From Bradyrhizobium iriomotense (GTDB taxonomy: Bacteria; Pseudomonadota; Alphaproteobacteria; Rhizobiales; Xanthobacteraceae), in contig NZ_BSOW01000019.1 of NCBI RefSeq assembly GCF_030160715.1, positions 113,390 through 177,389 of the forward strand: a DNA stretch of 64,000 bases, written 5' to 3'. Every line of letters begins with the position of its first letter. Position 1 is the first letter of the stretch. Positions 17,661 to 27,280 of this stretch are shown here, piece by piece. Both the position numbers and the translations under genes were made by a program. Below the pieces are notes generated by a model. That model ran no database searches. It worked only from the letters and a program-made list of their open reading frames with translations, and was not told the origin of the DNA.

Positions 17661-18833
17661 ATGAAAGTTCAGGTCTGTATCATCGGCGGCGGCCCGTCGG
17701 GACTGCTGCTGTCCCAGCTCCTGCACCTGAAGGGTATCGACACGGTCGTGCTGGAGAAATACAGCCGCGATCATGTGCTCGCCCGAATCCGTGCCGGCGT
17801 GCTGGAGCACGGCTTTGCCAAGCTGATGCGCGAGGCGCAATGCGGCGAGCGGATGGACCGTGAAGGCGAGATCCACAAGGGGTTCGAGATCGCCCATGAC
17901 GGCGTGCTCTCGCATATCGACCTGCACAAATATTCCGGTGGCAATTCGGTCCTGGTCTATGGCCAGACCGAGCTGACGCGCGATCTCTACGAGGCACGCG
18001 ACCGTCTCGACGGCAAGATCGTGCACAATGCCGAGGACGTCACGCTGCACGATCTGAAGTCGGACAAGCCGTTCGTGACCTATCGTGCGAACGGGGAGAC
18101 CATCCGCGTCGACTGCGACTACATCGTCGGCGCCGACGGTTTCCACGGCGTCAGCCGCAAGTCGATCCCGAAGGACGTGCTGCGCGAATACGAGAAGGTC
18201 TACCCGTTCGGCTGGCTCGGCGTCCTGTCCCGCACCAAGCCGGTCTCGCCGGAATTGATCTATGCGAAGCACGAGCGCGGCTTTGCGCTGTGTTCTTTGC
18301 GCTCGCAAGTGCTTAGTCGCTACTACATCCAGGTGCCGCTGACCGACAGGGTGGCGGACTGGCCGGACGGGGCGTTCTGGGCCGAGCTGAAGCGCCGTTT
18401 GCCGGACGAGGTCGCCGCGCACCTGATCACCGGACCATCGATCGAGAAAAGCATCGCGCCCCTGCGCAGCTTCGTCGCCGAGCCGATGAGCTATGGCCGC
18501 CTGTTTCTCGCGGGCGATGCCGCCCACATCGTGCCGCCGACCGGCGCGCGCGGGCTCAACAGCGCAGCCTCCGACATCTACTATCTCTATCATGCGATGC
18601 TCGCCCATTATCAGAAGGGCGACGATTCCGGCCTTGAGGGCTATTCGGCCAAGGCGCTCGCGCGGATCTGGAAGGCGCAGCGCTTCTCCTGGTGGATGAC
18701 GATGATGCTGCATCGTTTCCCCGACCGGATCGATTACGAGGATAGGCTCCAGCAGACCGAGCTGGAATATTTGCTCTCGTCAGAGACAGCGCAGCGTCTG
18801 CTCGCGGAGAATTACGTTGGGCTGCCGTTCTAA
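17661..18833 (+). CDS. pobA: 4-hydroxybenzoate 3-monooxygenase
   Basis: 390 residues, the typical PobA length. FAD/NADPH-dependent hydroxylation of 4-hydroxybenzoate to protocatechuate, the substrate of PcaHG encoded 4 kb away. Shows the N-terminal IIGGGPSGLLLSQLLHLKG FAD fold, RIRAGVLEHG, the DG motif in YIVGADGFHGVSR, and LFLAGDAAHIVPPTGARG. GGAGGACGGGAAA precedes the ATG. Expressed from an 87-base divergent gap shared with the AraC regulator. Confidence 0.95.
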   Translation: MKVQVCIIGGGPSGLLLSQLLHLKGIDTVVLEKYSRDHVLARIRAGVLEHGFAKLMREAQCGERMDREGEIHKGFEIAHDGVLSHIDLHKYSGGNSVLVYGQTELTRDLYEARDRLDGKIVHNAEDVTLHDLKSDKPFVTYRANGETIRVDCDYIVGADGFHGVSRKSIPKDVLREYEKVYPFGWLGVLSRTKPVSPELIYAKHERGFALCSLRSQVLSRYYIQVPLTDRVADWPDGAFWAELKRRLPDEVAAHLITGPSIEKSIAPLRSFVAEPMSYGRLFLAGDAAHIVPPTGARGLNSAASDIYYLYHAMLAHYQKGDDSGLEGYSAKALARIWKAQRFSWWMTMMLHRFPDRIDYEDRLQQTELEYLLSSETAQRLLAENYVGLPF

Positions 18834-18929
18834 AGCGCGATGAGATTAGGATGAATCATCATCGCGCTTCAGGTTGTCGTTTGCGCATGATCTTTTCGGA
18901 AAACCGTTTCACACTTTTCCGGATCATGC
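18834..18929. repeat. double-hairpin intergenic repeat after pobA
   Basis: Immediately after the pobA stop, AGCGCGATGA (18834-18843) pairs with 18859-18868. A second dyad GCATGATC (18885-18892) pairs with 18922-18929 and encloses an imperfect inner stem (tcggaaaa / ttttccgga). I recognise this as a dispersed intergenic repeat of Bradyrhizobium/Rhodopseudomonas-type genomes. Between two convergent genes it may end both transcripts. Confidence 0.65.
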
Positions 18930-18938
18930 TTTAGGGCG

Positions 18939-21083
18939 CTACTTTCCTTCCAGCGTGTTGACCGGCCTCCAGCCGGCCGGTGGCGGATTCGCTGCGAGTT
19001 CCGTTGCGCGTCTTGCAAAGAGCGCTGATGGCGCATCGGTCGCAGCCAGGTGTTCGAAGCAAGCTGCGGCTTTTGCAAATTCGCGCGCCCGCCAATAGTC
19101 GAGCCCCTCGGCATAGCCTGTTGCCGTCTTTGCCTGCTCCGGCGTCTCCGCGCCTCGCGTGGCCAGAGGCTCATAGACCCTGATCGCCTCGCCGCGGCCC
19201 TTGACACGGACGGCGTCGAGCTCGCGCCAGACAAAATTGTCGGCGGTTTGCGCGACCGTCATCTCGGAGGCCATGATCGAGGTCGCAAAGTACTTGTTGG
19301 CGCCTTCGAGGCGCGAGGCAACGTTCACGGTATCGCTCATGACGGTATAGTTGAAGCGGCGGCGCGAGCCGATATTGCCGACCACGGCCTCACCGGTGTT
19401 GAGGCCGATACGGTGCGCAAGGCTATCGAAGGCGGCATGGCTGCGGTTGAGCTCGTCGAGCCGTGCGTTGCACGCGAGCGCCGTGCGGACGGCGTTGCAG
19501 GCGTGATCGGGATCGGCGACCGGGGCGCCGAACACCGCCACGATGGAATCGCCGATATATTTGTCGACGTAGCCACCATGGCTTTCGATGACGTCGGTCA
19601 TGGCGGAGAGATACTCGTTCATCAGCGCGACCAGCTCGCCCGGCGTCATCTTTTCGGCGATCGAGGAGAAACCGGCGAGATCGGAGAAGAACACGGTGAC
19701 GTTGCGCATCTCGCCGCCGAGTGCGGGCATCTTGCCAGAAGCCACCATGCCCTCGATCACCTGCGGGGCGAGGTAGAGTGCAAAGCTCCTGCGCAGGAAA
19801 CGTTCATCGCGATCTGCGATGATGAAGCGGTAGCCGATCATCAAGGCAGCCGCGGCAAGCCCTGCCAGTACCGGCTCGGTGAGCGGAAGCGCCAATCCAC
19901 GTACGAACAGGCTCACGGCGCAAGCGGTGTGGACGGTCATGAGAGCAAGATAAGCGAGCATTGCGCGGCCAGGCGCAAGCAGGCAGGAAGCGAATGCGAT
20001 GATCCCCGCGATGGCGATCGTGAGGATCGTCCGCATGGGAAAGCCGAGCTCGCTCACCGCGTCGCCCTCCATCAGGTTACGTACGACGGTCGCGTGCACG
20101 AAGACGCCCGCGATATCGCTGCGCGCTGCCGGTGCTTTCCCTGCGGAGGCGGGCAGGGCGCAGCGCGGCGCGGGCGTCCCGTCATAGCCACCGGCAAGAC
20201 GCAGCGAGGTTAGCTTGCGGTCATCGGCGTTGAGCGCGCTGCCGAGGATGACGACCTTGCCATCGAAGGCTCGGCGGAAGAACTCGCCGTCGCCCTTCTC
20301 GACGCAGGCGCGCAAATCCGCGAAGGAGAACTTCGGAACATCGCGGCCGACTCCGCGGAAATTGAGCGTCAGCGTGTTCGGCTCGGCGCTCGGGATCGCA
20401 TAGCCGGCTAGCGCCGCGCTGCCGTCGGGCGCAAGCTCCGGCTTTGCGCCGAGCGCGCGCGAGGCCAGTTCGACCGCCATCGCGGGGACCTGCTTGCCCT
20501 CGATCGAAAAGCTCAGCGGCATTCGCCGGATCACGTCGTCGGGGTCGGTGTTGACGTTGAGCGCGCGGATATTACCCTTCACCGCCAATTGTTGCGCGCG
20601 ATACGGAACGTCCGGACGGACGTTGCTCAGGCTCTCGCCGAGCACCAGCTTGCCGGCATCGGATGCTTTGCGCAGAGCGATCAGGTAGTCCCGGTCAAAG
20701 CCCTTCATGCGGTCGCCGAGTGGCGCATCGCCAAAGGGAATCTCCGACTGCTCGATCGAGCTCGGAAAGATGACGTCGAAGCCGATCGCCTTGGCTCCAC
20801 CATCGACCACGGCGCCGATCACGCGTCCGATCTCACGTGTCCATATCAGGGTCGGCGAACCCTTGAACGGCGGCGTGTCATAGGTTTCGTCGTCGATCGC
20901 GATGACGACGACGGGCGAGGCCGCGGCATCGCGACGATCGCTGAAAAACGTTGCGCGCAGGGCTGTCAAGATGTCGAGCGAAAGCCCTTGCAGCGTACTG
21001 AGAGGCGACGAGGTGAAGACGGCACCGGCGAGCAGCGCGATCACGATCGCCGCAACGATGTCCCGCCTGCCGATCCCTCGCAT
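18939..21083 (-). CDS. CHASE2-domain adenylate cyclase (class III)
   Basis: 714 residues. An N-terminal TM helix, then a periplasmic CHASE2 sensor (about 35-345, starting VVVIAIDDETYD), then a cluster of TM helices (about 350-425), then the cyclase domain (about 455-640). Catalytic residues are intact: metal Asp in FFSDLAGF, Lys and second metal Asp in DKYIGDSIVAVFG, adenine-selecting Asp in MSDTVNVASRLE and the transition-state Asn/Arg. It should make cAMP in response to an extracytoplasmic signal. It follows the FecR-like gene by 18 bases. Confidence 0.9.
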   Translation of the reverse strand: MRGIGRRDIVAAIVIALLAGAVFTSSPLSTLQGLSLDILTALRATFFSDRRDAAASPVVVIAIDDETYDTPPFKGSPTLIWTREIGRVIGAVVDGGAKAIGFDVIFPSSIEQSEIPFGDAPLGDRMKGFDRDYLIALRKASDAGKLVLGESLSNVRPDVPYRAQQLAVKGNIRALNVNTDPDDVIRRMPLSFSIEGKQVPAMAVELASRALGAKPELAPDGSAALAGYAIPSAEPNTLTLNFRGVGRDVPKFSFADLRACVEKGDGEFFRRAFDGKVVILGSALNADDRKLTSLRLAGGYDGTPAPRCALPASAGKAPAARSDIAGVFVHATVVRNLMEGDAVSELGFPMRTILTIAIAGIIAFASCLLAPGRAMLAYLALMTVHTACAVSLFVRGLALPLTEPVLAGLAAAALMIGYRFIIADRDERFLRRSFALYLAPQVIEGMVASGKMPALGGEMRNVTVFFSDLAGFSSIAEKMTPGELVALMNEYLSAMTDVIESHGGYVDKYIGDSIVAVFGAPVADPDHACNAVRTALACNARLDELNRSHAAFDSLAHRIGLNTGEAVVGNIGSRRRFNYTVMSDTVNVASRLEGANKYFATSIMASEMTVAQTADNFVWRELDAVRVKGRGEAIRVYEPLATRGAETPEQAKTATGYAEGLDYWRAREFAKAAACFEHLAATDAPSALFARRATELAANPPPAGWRPVNTLEGK

Positions 21084-21101
21084 CGCCCCGTCGCGCGCCG
21101 C

Positions 21102-21770
21102 CTATTCGAGCCGCAGCAGGCGGCCGACGATCGGCGTCGCAGACGCGGTCGCGTGAGCGTCGACCTGGAAGGTGTAGCGCCGCGCGCCCAAGGTCGCGAG
21201 ATAGGTGCCGCCGGGGGTCAGCGTTTTGCCGGCCTTTGCGAAGTCATAGAACTTCCCCGCGACCAGACTATCGCTCTTCAGCGGTACGGTGATGGTTGGC
21301 TCCCTGCCGTCGGTGCGCTCGACGACCAGCGTGCTGCCGCTCTTGGCCTGGACCAGCGGCGAGACGGCGTAGATCGTGGGCAGCTTTGCCGGCGCGCCCT
21401 TCGTGTCGGAGCGCATGGTGCGGAAGGTGGTTGCCGCACTCTGATTGGCCTCACGCTCGGAGAGCTGCGCAGCGTTGGCGTCGCAGGGCACCTTGACACG
21501 CTGGACGTCACCGAGCTGCACCGAGCTCTGCTCGGCGCCGACGAGGACGACCCCGCCGGTGATGGTCTCGCGCCAGCATGATTTGAGATAGCCGAGCACC
21601 AGCGTGCCCTTTGGGCCGAGCTTGATAACCTTGCCGGGCGCCACGTAGTCCATGAACTCGACGCCGTCGACCTTGCCCTGCACGTCCTCGACGATCGCGG
21701 CCGGAGTTTCGGCCCACGCGGGCGCCGCAAGGCAAAACACGCCGGCCATGGCACCGATAAGGCGTCTCAT
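21102..21770 (-). CDS. secreted FecR-like protein, partner of CHASE2 cyclase
   Basis: 222 residues. Signal peptide (MRRLIGAMAGVFCLAAPAWA) then a FecR-like beta domain (about 25-80: IVEDVQGKVDG..., GPKGTLVLGYLKSC). The C-terminal half is unassigned. FecR-like exported proteins are frequently encoded with CHASE2 cyclases, and the 18-base spacing implies co-transcription, so it may modulate the periplasmic sensor. ATG 21782 is an alternative start twelve bases upstream. Confidence 0.65.
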   Translation of the reverse strand: MRRLIGAMAGVFCLAAPAWAETPAAIVEDVQGKVDGVEFMDYVAPGKVIKLGPKGTLVLGYLKSCWRETITGGVVLVGAEQSSVQLGDVQRVKVPCDANAAQLSEREANQSAATTFRTMRSDTKGAPAKLPTIYAVSPLVQAKSGSTLVVERTDGREPTITVPLKSDSLVAGKFYDFAKAGKTLTPGGTYLATLGARRYTFQVDAHATASATPIVGRLLRLE

Positions 21771-21948
21771 GAGCTTTCCCATCCAATTCAAAAGGTCCCT
21801 GGCGTCCCCGCGTAGCAGGGGGTGGCTGCAGGAAATGTGACCAGAATCACTCTCGTTATTGGTGCACTTTATCCGGGATAGGTTCAATGCGCAGCACGCA
21901 GGGCGTAATGCCGCCGGATCGGCCGGCAAGCCGCTTTGGAGGCCGCCG

Positions 21949-22926
21949 TCAAAGCTGCTGGTCGATGAGTTCGCCGACCGGCACGCCCAGCGTCTGCGAC
22001 GGATACTCGCCGAACATCGCGCGGTAGTAATGCGAGAACCGTCCGAGCTCGTAGAAGCCCTGCTGCATTGCGACGGTTGCCACCGTCGTCGTGCCGGGAA
22101 TGCTTTCGCGCAGGATCGAGTGGATGGCGCACAGGCGCTTGTGGCGCAGGAAGGTCACCGGCCCCACGCCGAACACTTCGTTGAAGGCGCGGTGCAGCGA
22201 ACGACGCGGCACGGCAAGCGCGACGCAAATCTCCGAGATATGGACCGGACGGGTCCCGGCTTCCTCCAGGAAATCCTCGACCTTGCGGATGATCCGTCGC
22301 GCCGACGGCAGGCGTGCGTTTCCGTCCGGCGGCAATGAGGACAGGATCGTCATTCCCATGCACTCGGCGATCGATCGCTTCCAGAACTCGGCAGATGATG
22401 CTGAAAGAGCGCCGTCATGCGAGCCGAGCTGGAGCACGATCCGGCTCAGCCGCGACGCGGCGACGTGGCCGACGTCAAGATCGGCGCGAAAGTGGTTCTT
22501 GTGGCGCCAGCTTTCGGGATCGGCAAGCCGCGGCTCGCCGCCGAAGATCGAGGCAACTTCGTCGAGGTCGAGCCGCATCGCCGCATAGGCGGAGGCACCG
22601 TGGAAGATGCCGTCATGCTCGACCAGCGGCGGCATGACCAGCACGTCGGTCGGCCGCATATCGAACGACCAGTGATTGACCCGGTCTTCGGCCGTCAGCA
22701 GCATGCCGACGATCAGCTTGTCGTCGCTGGCGATCCGCTGTGTCCGCATGCCGACGTTGAAGGAGCCGATGCTGAGCGAAAAATCGCCGATGCCCACGTG
22801 AGACAACGTGCCGCGGAGCCTGCCGCGCCCGAGCTGCATCACGTCGACATGGGTCCCGTGGACAGCCTGATGGAGCCCTTCGAAGCCGTCGAGCCGTCGC
22901 GAATCAACCAGTAGATGCGTCCCCAT
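21949..22926 (-). CDS. AraC-family transcriptional regulator
   Basis: 325 residues. Long N-terminal effector region of unknown ligand, with a cupin-like character in the middle (WSFDMRPTDVLVMPPLVEHDG), and a C-terminal AraC HTH pair (about 225-320: VHISEICVALAVPRRSLHRAF and GFYELGRFSHYYRAMFGEYPS). Divergent from the sulfatase cluster across 481 bases, so it is a candidate regulator of that cluster, though the distance is large. Ligand unknown. Confidence 0.85.
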   Translation of the reverse strand: MGTHLLVDSRRLDGFEGLHQAVHGTHVDVMQLGRGRLRGTLSHVGIGDFSLSIGSFNVGMRTQRIASDDKLIVGMLLTAEDRVNHWSFDMRPTDVLVMPPLVEHDGIFHGASAYAAMRLDLDEVASIFGGEPRLADPESWRHKNHFRADLDVGHVAASRLSRIVLQLGSHDGALSASSAEFWKRSIAECMGMTILSSLPPDGNARLPSARRIIRKVEDFLEEAGTRPVHISEICVALAVPRRSLHRAFNEVFGVGPVTFLRHKRLCAIHSILRESIPGTTTVATVAMQQGFYELGRFSHYYRAMFGEYPSQTLGVPVGELIDQQL

Positions 22927-23407
22927 TTCCTGAGCGTGGCGCCGAAGCGTGTTGATTCTGCGGCAAGTAGCAGTCCCGTGTCATCACACCGCCGCGACGA
23001 ACTCTCTCCGAAGTTGAGGAAAATCTTCCTTGATTTATAGGGGAGGTGCTCAGGGCTGCGCGGATACGATCGGAAGAATCTCATCATCGCGCGCTAACGC
23101 GTTGCGTCTGCACGCAAGGCGCGCTGGCACGATTTGCACATGTCAGCGCGCGAAACTTGAGTTAGCCTTTGCAACCTCAATGATTTTCGTCGCGATCATC
23201 CGCCGAAAGCGGATCACGCGCCGCAAGGCCGGCTGCGTGCGCACTGACGCGCGCGCAGAGAAAAGGAGGGCAGGGGCCATCGGCTCTTCGAACCTCCGGC
23301 AGACAGGGGAACTCAAGCAATGTGCCGCCTGAGACGCGCAAGCCGCAACCGCCGACATCTCCGGACTACCTCACTCTGAGGCAGCGGAAACGATGTGGAG
23401 TTTGACC
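22927..23407. other. 481-base intergenic region upstream of the sulfatase cluster
   Basis: No convincing gene. The open frame at 23030-23332 is rich in Arg and Cys, has no family likeness, and is probably spurious. An Arg-rich stretch around 23179-23332 and a GGAGGG at 23265 could be a decayed small gene. The region must hold the promoter of the long co-directional block that begins at 23408; no clear -35/-10 was identified. Confidence 0.4.
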
Positions 23408-24421
23408 ATGTTGCGGGTGGACATGGATCACTGCGTGTGGCGGCCGGACGACACGCGGACCGGCGAGATGGTGTTCGTCTCCGGCGGCACCTTCCTGATG
23501 GGCTCCGATCATCACTATCCCGAGGAGGCACCGAGCCACCGCGTCTCGGTCGACGGCTACTGGATCGATCGGACGCCGGTGACCAACGGGCAATTCAAGG
23601 AGTTCGTCAACGCGACCGGCCATGTCACCGAGGCTCAGATCGTCCCTGACCCGAAGGACTATCCCGGCGCGGTGCGCGACATGCTCTATGCCGGCTCGCT
23701 GGTGTTCTTGCCGCTTCCGCGCATCACCGATCTGAGGGACTGGAGCCAGTGGTGGACTTTCATGCGCGGCGCCAACTGGCGGCATCCTTACGGTCCGAAG
23801 AGCAATCTCGGGGGTCTCGACGATCATCCGGTCGTCCACGTCTCCTATAGCGACGCACTCGCCTATGCGCGCTGGGCCGGCAAGGACCTTCCGACCGAAG
23901 CGGAATGGGAGTTCGCCGCGCGCGGCGGGCTCGACGGCGAGGAATTCGCCTGGGGCAACACGCTGACGCCGGGCGGCAGGCACATGGCCAACATCTGGCA
24001 GGGAAGCTTCCCTGTCCAGAACCTCGGCGAGGATGGGTTCGAGCGTACCTCGCCGGTCATGGCCTTTCCTGCGAACGGCTACGGCCTCTACGACATGATC
24101 GGCAATGTCTGGGAGTGGACCTCGGACTGGTGGTCGCCACGGCATCAAGCCGACGCAGTGAAGCCCTGCTGCATCCCGCTGAATCCGCGCGGCGGTCGGG
24201 AGGAGGCGAGTTTTGATCCATGTCAACCAAGCATCCGAATCCCTCGTAAAGTTCTGAAGGGCGGCTCGCATCTGTGCGCACCGAACTACTGCCGCCGCTA
24301 TCGCCCGGCCGCGCGGCATGCAGAACCCGTCGACACGTCGACGTGCCATGTCGGGTTCAGGTGCGTGGTGAGATCGCCGCTTGGCGTTGGTCGCGAACGA
24401 GAAGGAGTTGCTGCAACATAG
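23408..24421 (+). CDS. formylglycine-generating enzyme (sulfatase maturase, SUMF1/FGE family)
   Basis: 337 residues. Copper/O2-dependent FGE converts the active-site Cys of type I sulfatases into C-alpha-formylglycine in the cytoplasm. The FGE-sulfatase fold is complete: GGTFLMGSD near the N-terminus, LPTEAEWEFAARGG, GLYDMIGNVWEWTSDWW, and the catalytic stretch KGGSHLCAPNYCRRYRPAAR with Cys290 and Cys295. That spacing matches the two essential cysteines of human FGE. ATG 23408 was chosen over 23393 because GGAG lies 7 bases before it. It precedes its likely client sulfatase by 9 bases. Confidence 0.92.
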   Translation: MLRVDMDHCVWRPDDTRTGEMVFVSGGTFLMGSDHHYPEEAPSHRVSVDGYWIDRTPVTNGQFKEFVNATGHVTEAQIVPDPKDYPGAVRDMLYAGSLVFLPLPRITDLRDWSQWWTFMRGANWRHPYGPKSNLGGLDDHPVVHVSYSDALAYARWAGKDLPTEAEWEFAARGGLDGEEFAWGNTLTPGGRHMANIWQGSFPVQNLGEDGFERTSPVMAFPANGYGLYDMIGNVWEWTSDWWSPRHQADAVKPCCIPLNPRGGREEASFDPCQPSIRIPRKVLKGGSHLCAPNYCRRYRPAARHAEPVDTSTCHVGFRCVVRSPLGVGREREGVAAT

Positions 24422-24430
24422 GAGTATCGC

Positions 24431-26140
24431 ATGAGCAGCGAATTGGAGAATAAGAACAACAAGTCCCGGGCTGAGCAGACGATCAATCGCAGACATCTCC
24501 TCTTGGGCACGTCATCGATCGTCGCGGCCGCGACGCTGACGTCGGAGGCACTGGCACAGGCCCAGAAGGCCGCGCCCGCGGCGACTGCGGGCCCGTCGCC
24601 CGGTCGCAAGCCCAACATCCTCGTGATCTTCGGCGACGACATCGGGCAGGCCAACCTTTCTGCCTATTCCTTCGGCGTCATGGGCTATCGCACGCCGAAC
24701 ATCGATCGCATCGCCAGAGAAGGCATGATGTTCACCGATTATTACGCCGAGCAAAGCTGCACGGCGGGGCGATCTTCGTTCATCACCGGCCAATGCACCC
24801 TGCGCACGGGATTGTCGAAGGTCGGCATTCCCGGTGCGGCCGTCGGTCTCCAGGCGCGCGACGTGACGATTGCCGAGCTGCTCAAGCCGCTCGGCTACGC
24901 CACCGGCCAGTTCGGCAAGAACCACCTGGGGGATCGCAACGAATATCTGCCGACCGTGCACGGCTTCGACGAATTTTACGGCAATCTGTACCACCTCAAC
25001 GCGGAGGAGGATCCCGAGAACTGGTTCTATCCCCGCGATCCCGGATTCCTGCAGAAGTTCGGACCGCGCGGCGTCCTGCGTTGCAAGGCGACCGATCGCG
25101 ACGATCCGACCGAACACCCGCGCTTCGGACGGGTCGGCAAGCAGGCCATCGAGGATACCGGCCCGCTGACGAAGAAGCGGATGGAGACGATCGACGACGA
25201 GACATCAGTCGCCGCCATCGACTTCATCAAGCGCCAGGCCCAGGCCAACACGCCATTCTTCTGCTGGTTCAATTCCACCCGCATGCACTTCCGCACGCAT
25301 GTGCGCGCCGATCATCGCGACAAGCCCGGGCTGAATTCGCGCACCGAATACGCCGACGGGATGATCGAGCACGATGCGACGATCGGGACGATCCTGAAAT
25401 CGCTCGACGATCTCGGCATCGCGAACGACACGATTGTGATCTACACCACCGACAACGGTCCGCACCAGAACTCTTGGCCGGATGCCGGGACCACGCCGTT
25501 CCGCAGCGAGAAGAACACCAATTGGGAAGGCGCATTCCGCGTTCCCTGCATGATCCGGTGGCCCGGCCGGATCGCAGCCGGCTCCGTCTCGAACGAGATC
25601 GTGAGCGGCCTGGACTGGATGCCGACGCTGCTTGCCGTTGCCGGCGATCCAGACATCACGCAAAAGCTTCTCACCGGCTATCAGGTTAGCGGGAAAACCT
25701 ACAAGGTCCACCTCGACGGCTACAACCAGCTTGCCTACCTCACCGGACAGCAGCCGAACAGCGCGCGCAAGGAGTTCATCTATTTCAACGACGATGGCGA
25801 TCTGGTTGCTGCTCGCATCGAGAACTGGAAGATCGTCTTCGAGGAGCAGCGAGCGACGGGAACGCTGCGGATCTGGGCCGAACCGTTCACGAAGCTCCGC
25901 GTCCCGAAATTCTTCAATCTGCGCTCCGATCCCTATGAGCGCGCCGACGTCACGTCCAACGTCTATTATGATTGGCTCATGTCGGACGCGGCGGGCGTCA
26001 TGATCGGCGGACCGACGATCCTCGGGCAGTTCCTAACGACGTTCAAGGAGTATCCGCCGAGCCAGCGGCCTTCGAGCTTCAGCATCGATCAGATGGTCGA
26101 GAAAATGCAGCAGAGCTTCGACGCCGTGCAGAGCAATTGA
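24431..26140 (+). CDS. Tat-exported arylsulfatase (type I, formylglycine-dependent)
   Basis: 569 residues. N-terminal twin-arginine type signal (NRRHLLLGTSSIVAAATL), then the alkaline-phosphatase-fold sulfatase domain. Ca2+ ligands are in FGDDIGQ. The modification motif is SCTAGRSS, with Cys110 converted to formylglycine. It is Cys-x-Ala rather than the commoner Cys-x-Pro. GKNHLGD (usually GKWHLGD) and YTTDNGPH follow. Tat export fits cytoplasmic modification by the upstream FGE before folded export. Natural substrate unknown; arylsulfatase is the family name, not proof of an aryl sulfate ester. Confidence 0.92.
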   Translation: MSSELENKNNKSRAEQTINRRHLLLGTSSIVAAATLTSEALAQAQKAAPAATAGPSPGRKPNILVIFGDDIGQANLSAYSFGVMGYRTPNIDRIAREGMMFTDYYAEQSCTAGRSSFITGQCTLRTGLSKVGIPGAAVGLQARDVTIAELLKPLGYATGQFGKNHLGDRNEYLPTVHGFDEFYGNLYHLNAEEDPENWFYPRDPGFLQKFGPRGVLRCKATDRDDPTEHPRFGRVGKQAIEDTGPLTKKRMETIDDETSVAAIDFIKRQAQANTPFFCWFNSTRMHFRTHVRADHRDKPGLNSRTEYADGMIEHDATIGTILKSLDDLGIANDTIVIYTTDNGPHQNSWPDAGTTPFRSEKNTNWEGAFRVPCMIRWPGRIAAGSVSNEIVSGLDWMPTLLAVAGDPDITQKLLTGYQVSGKTYKVHLDGYNQLAYLTGQQPNSARKEFIYFNDDGDLVAARIENWKIVFEEQRATGTLRIWAEPFTKLRVPKFFNLRSDPYERADVTSNVYYDWLMSDAAGVMIGGPTILGQFLTTFKEYPPSQRPSSFSIDQMVEKMQQSFDAVQSN

Positions 26141-26142
26141 CG

Positions 26143-27234
26143 GTGGCGAGCTGGATCAAGACGAGGCAGCCGAAGCGTGATGCGTGCAAGCGGCTGCCGC
26201 GGTGGCGGTGGTGCGTCGCAGCAGCCCCGCTTCGTCTGGTACTCGTCGGCGTAGTGCTCGCGTCGGTCTTTGCGTGGCATGCATCGGCCCAGGCCAATCC
26301 ACTGCCGTCCTGGAATGACGGCGCGGCGAAAGCGGCGATCACCGACTTCGTCGCGCGCGTGACGAAAGACGGTGGCACGGCTTTCGTGCCGCCGTCCGAG
26401 CGCATCGCCGTGTTCGACAATGACGGCACGCTGTGGTGCGAGCAGCCGATCTATTTCCAGCTGGCCTTCGGGCTCGACCAGGTCCGCTCGATGGCGAAAG
26501 CGCATCCCGAATGGAGGCAGCAGCCGTTCAAGGCGTTCCTGTCGAACGACAAGGCAGCATTGGCGGCGCAGGGCCAGAGAGGCCTGTTGACGCTGGTCGC
26601 CGCCGCGCACAGCGGCATGACCACGGACGCCTACGCGCAGTCCGTTTCCAACTGGCTCGGAAAGGCGCGACATCCGCGGTTCAACCGTCCCTACAATGAG
26701 TTGGTCTACCAGCCGATGGTCGAATTGCTCGGCTATCTGCGCGCCAACGGCTTCAAGACCTTCATCGTGTCCGGCGGCGGCGTCGAGTTCATGCGGGTGT
26801 GGACCGAGAAGACGTACGGCATTCCGCCGGAGCAGGTGGTCGGCTCCTCCGGCGTCACGCGGTTCGAGAGCGGTCCCGATGGCCGGCCGGTGCTGATGAA
26901 GCTTGCCAAGGTCGAGTTCGTCGATAGCGGGCCGGGCAAGCCGTCCGGCATCAACCGCTTCATCGGGCATCGGCCGATCTTCGCATTCGGCAATTCGGAT
27001 GGCGACCAGCAGATGCTGCAATGGACCGCGGCCGGACCCGGCGCGCGCTTTCTCGGCATCGTCCATCACACCGACGCGCAGCGCGAATATACCTACGACC
27101 GCCAGTCGAAAGTCGGCAAGCTCGACAAGGCGCTGGACGAGGCGATGCAGCGCGGCTGGACCGTCGTCGACATGAAGCAGGATTGGAGAACGGTATTCGC
27201 ATTCGAGCACGGCAGTGCGGGGGCAGCGCAATGA
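26143..27234 (+). CDS. exported HAD-family phosphatase
   Basis: About 363 residues. A hydrophobic signal or anchor (LRLVLVGVVLASVFAWHASAQA) precedes a HAD hydrolase domain. It has the nucleophile motif AVFDNDGTLWCEQ near residue 92, motif II in FIVSGGGVEF and motif IV in FGNSDGDQQM. It resembles phosphoserine-phosphatase-like HADs but is predicted periplasmic. GTG 26143 or TTG 26137 is the start; the TTG overlaps the sulfatase stop, so translational coupling is likely. Context suggests removal of phosphate from the same substrate whose sulfate is released by the sulfatase (inference). Confidence 0.82.
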   Translation: MASWIKTRQPKRDACKRLPRWRWCVAAAPLRLVLVGVVLASVFAWHASAQANPLPSWNDGAAKAAITDFVARVTKDGGTAFVPPSERIAVFDNDGTLWCEQPIYFQLAFGLDQVRSMAKAHPEWRQQPFKAFLSNDKAALAAQGQRGLLTLVAAAHSGMTTDAYAQSVSNWLGKARHPRFNRPYNELVYQPMVELLGYLRANGFKTFIVSGGGVEFMRVWTEKTYGIPPEQVVGSSGVTRFESGPDGRPVLMKLAKVEFVDSGPGKPSGINRFIGHRPIFAFGNSDGDQQMLQWTAAGPGARFLGIVHHTDAQREYTYDRQSKVGKLDKALDEAMQRGWTVVDMKQDWRTVFAFEHGSAGAAQ

Positions 27235-27280
27235 GGGCGGACCAGGCTGCCGATGGATCGATGAGCGCGAGGTCATCGCG

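Noticed and set aside
17574..18713. N-terminal extension of the AraC-type regulator running antisense through pobA
   Set aside because: The extra 380 residues are the complement of a well-conserved pobA; regulator homology begins only at the ATG at 17573.
23030..23332. 100-codon frame upstream of the FGE gene
   Set aside because: No ribosome site, no domain, Arg/Cys-rich composition; more likely leader or decayed sequence.
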